NCBI GenBank assembly: GCA_023426125.1
Contig: JAFABI010000007.1
Location: 1-64,000, forward strand
Reading direction: 5' to 3'
Origin: Bacillota bacterium
GTDB taxonomy: Bacteria; Bacillota; Clostridia; Acetivibrionales; DTU013
Length of the DNA: 64,000 bases
The translations under genes were made by a program, and so were the position numbers. A model generated the notes under the pieces. It made no database searches. It saw nothing but the letters and a program-made list of their open reading frames with translations, and had not been told where the DNA came from. Position 1 is the stretch's first letter. The number at the start of each line of letters is the position of its first letter. This document shows, one piece after another, positions 63,640 to 64,000 of this stretch.

Positions 63640-64000
63640 ATGGCTTATAGAAGTGAAGATAGCGCGGTTAAAATAGTGAATATGTACTATGAACACTTGC
63701 CCGCGCTTCGGCTCATCGGCAAACGGTATACACCGGCAGACCTGGACATGGATATGAAATTGGACAGCAAATGGAATGAGTGGTTCCAAAATGGCTGGTT
63801 CGGTTTTTTAAACGAACTGGGTTGTTTGCCGGGGCACGAATTCACCGCTGTCTTTGGCCTTCATATAGACAATGGGTTGGCCTATTGGATCGGCATGTTT
63901 TTCCCGGAAGGGACACCTGCGCCGGAAGGCTTTCAATATGCCGATATTCCGGCCGGAGTTATGGGCATGTGTTGGGTGCATGGGTACAGGGAAAATGGCG
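63640..64000 (+). CDS. Partial protein, GyrI/AraC effector-binding-like
   Basis: ATG 63640 after GGAAGGAG; the frame is open to the end of the window (120 residues). It shows EFTAVFGLHIDNGLAYWIGM and APEGFQYADIPAGVMGMCWV, resembling the small-molecule-binding GyrI-like domain found alone or in AraC/MerR regulators. The C terminus lies beyond 64000. Confidence 0.6.
   Translation, partial: MAYRSEDSAVKIVNMYYEHLPALRLIGKRYTPADLDMDMKLDSKWNEWFQNGWFGFLNELGCLPGHEFTAVFGLHIDNGLAYWIGMFFPEGTPAPEGFQYADIPAGVMGMCWVHGYRENG

Overview
The window looks like a chromosome segment of an anaerobic, low-to-moderate GC Clostridia (Bacillota). The grounds are a pyruvate formate-lyase pair, an iron-only nitrogenase operon with NifI-type PII proteins, a split clostridial-type homocitrate synthase, sigma-A style promoters, strong AGGAGG ribosome sites and beta-1,4-galactan utilisation genes. 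I cannot name the species.

Layout: (1) 1-607, decayed IS66-family remnant. (2) 608-3740, pflB-pflA behind a near-consensus promoter. (3) 4009-13675, an accessory stretch of small resistance-like genes: a phosphotransferase, six GNAT acetyltransferases, a SUKH protein, an SDR and a gene fragment. It includes an AlbA_2/ATPase gene flanked by a 98-nt direct repeat made from the 3' end of a methyltransferase gene. (4) 13905-24413, the Fe-only nitrogenase region. It has an HTH/periplasmic-binding-protein-like regulator, then a consensus promoter with a leader of about 485 nt that contains a predicted pseudoknot, then anfH-anfD-anfG-anfK, a possible HEPN-like gene, nifI1-nifI2, a class I glutamine amidotransferase, a PNPOx-like flavoprotein, a 5'-truncated nifB, nifV-omega and a nifV-alpha cut off after about 30 codons. 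Structural genes are intact, but cofactor assembly would need NifB and NifV-alpha from elsewhere in the genome.

(5) 24785-34902, probable conflict/defence genes. A protein joins a degenerate HsdR-like helicase half to a Shedu (DUF4263) nuclease. It is followed by a five-gene operon (SWIM zinc finger, HEAT repeats, MoxR AAA+ ATPase, DUF5682, VWA) resembling the E. coli yehLMPQ type, and then a ParB fragment and a terminator. (6) 35305-42337, an AT-rich patchwork: a protein kinase, an unknown gene, a 5'-truncated nucleotidyl-cyclase-like gene, an ISAs1 transposase remnant, half of an aminoglycoside-type phosphotransferase, a second SWIM protein and hypotheticals. (7) 42491-47603, an intact neutral-ceramidase-like gene whose last 277 nt (with downstream flank) recur at 47327-47603. 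Between the copies lie an AAA ATPase + RloB pair (AbiL/RloAB type) and decayed fragments.

(8) 47636-53719, a rhodanese lipoprotein behind a CsoR/CstR-type operator, a methyltransferase, a secreted protein, and an ABC transporter with a two-component system. (9) 53989-62875, a galactan module: a sugar isomerase-like protein, a LacI regulator, a cytoplasmic GH53 galactanase, an ABC sugar importer and a secreted GH53 galactanase with a C-terminal carbohydrate-binding-like domain. Three matching operators (GTAAA-N3-TTTAC) tie the LacI gene to itself and to the first galactanase. (10) 62988-64000, small hypotheticals and a gene running off the end.

The most unusual pattern is that the same architecture occurs twice: a duplicated gene 3' end flanks putative defence cargo, and no recombinase is visible. 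Other high-value items are the degenerate helicase-Shedu fusion and the structured leader of the nitrogenase operon. All family assignments come from reading motifs by eye; no search was run.
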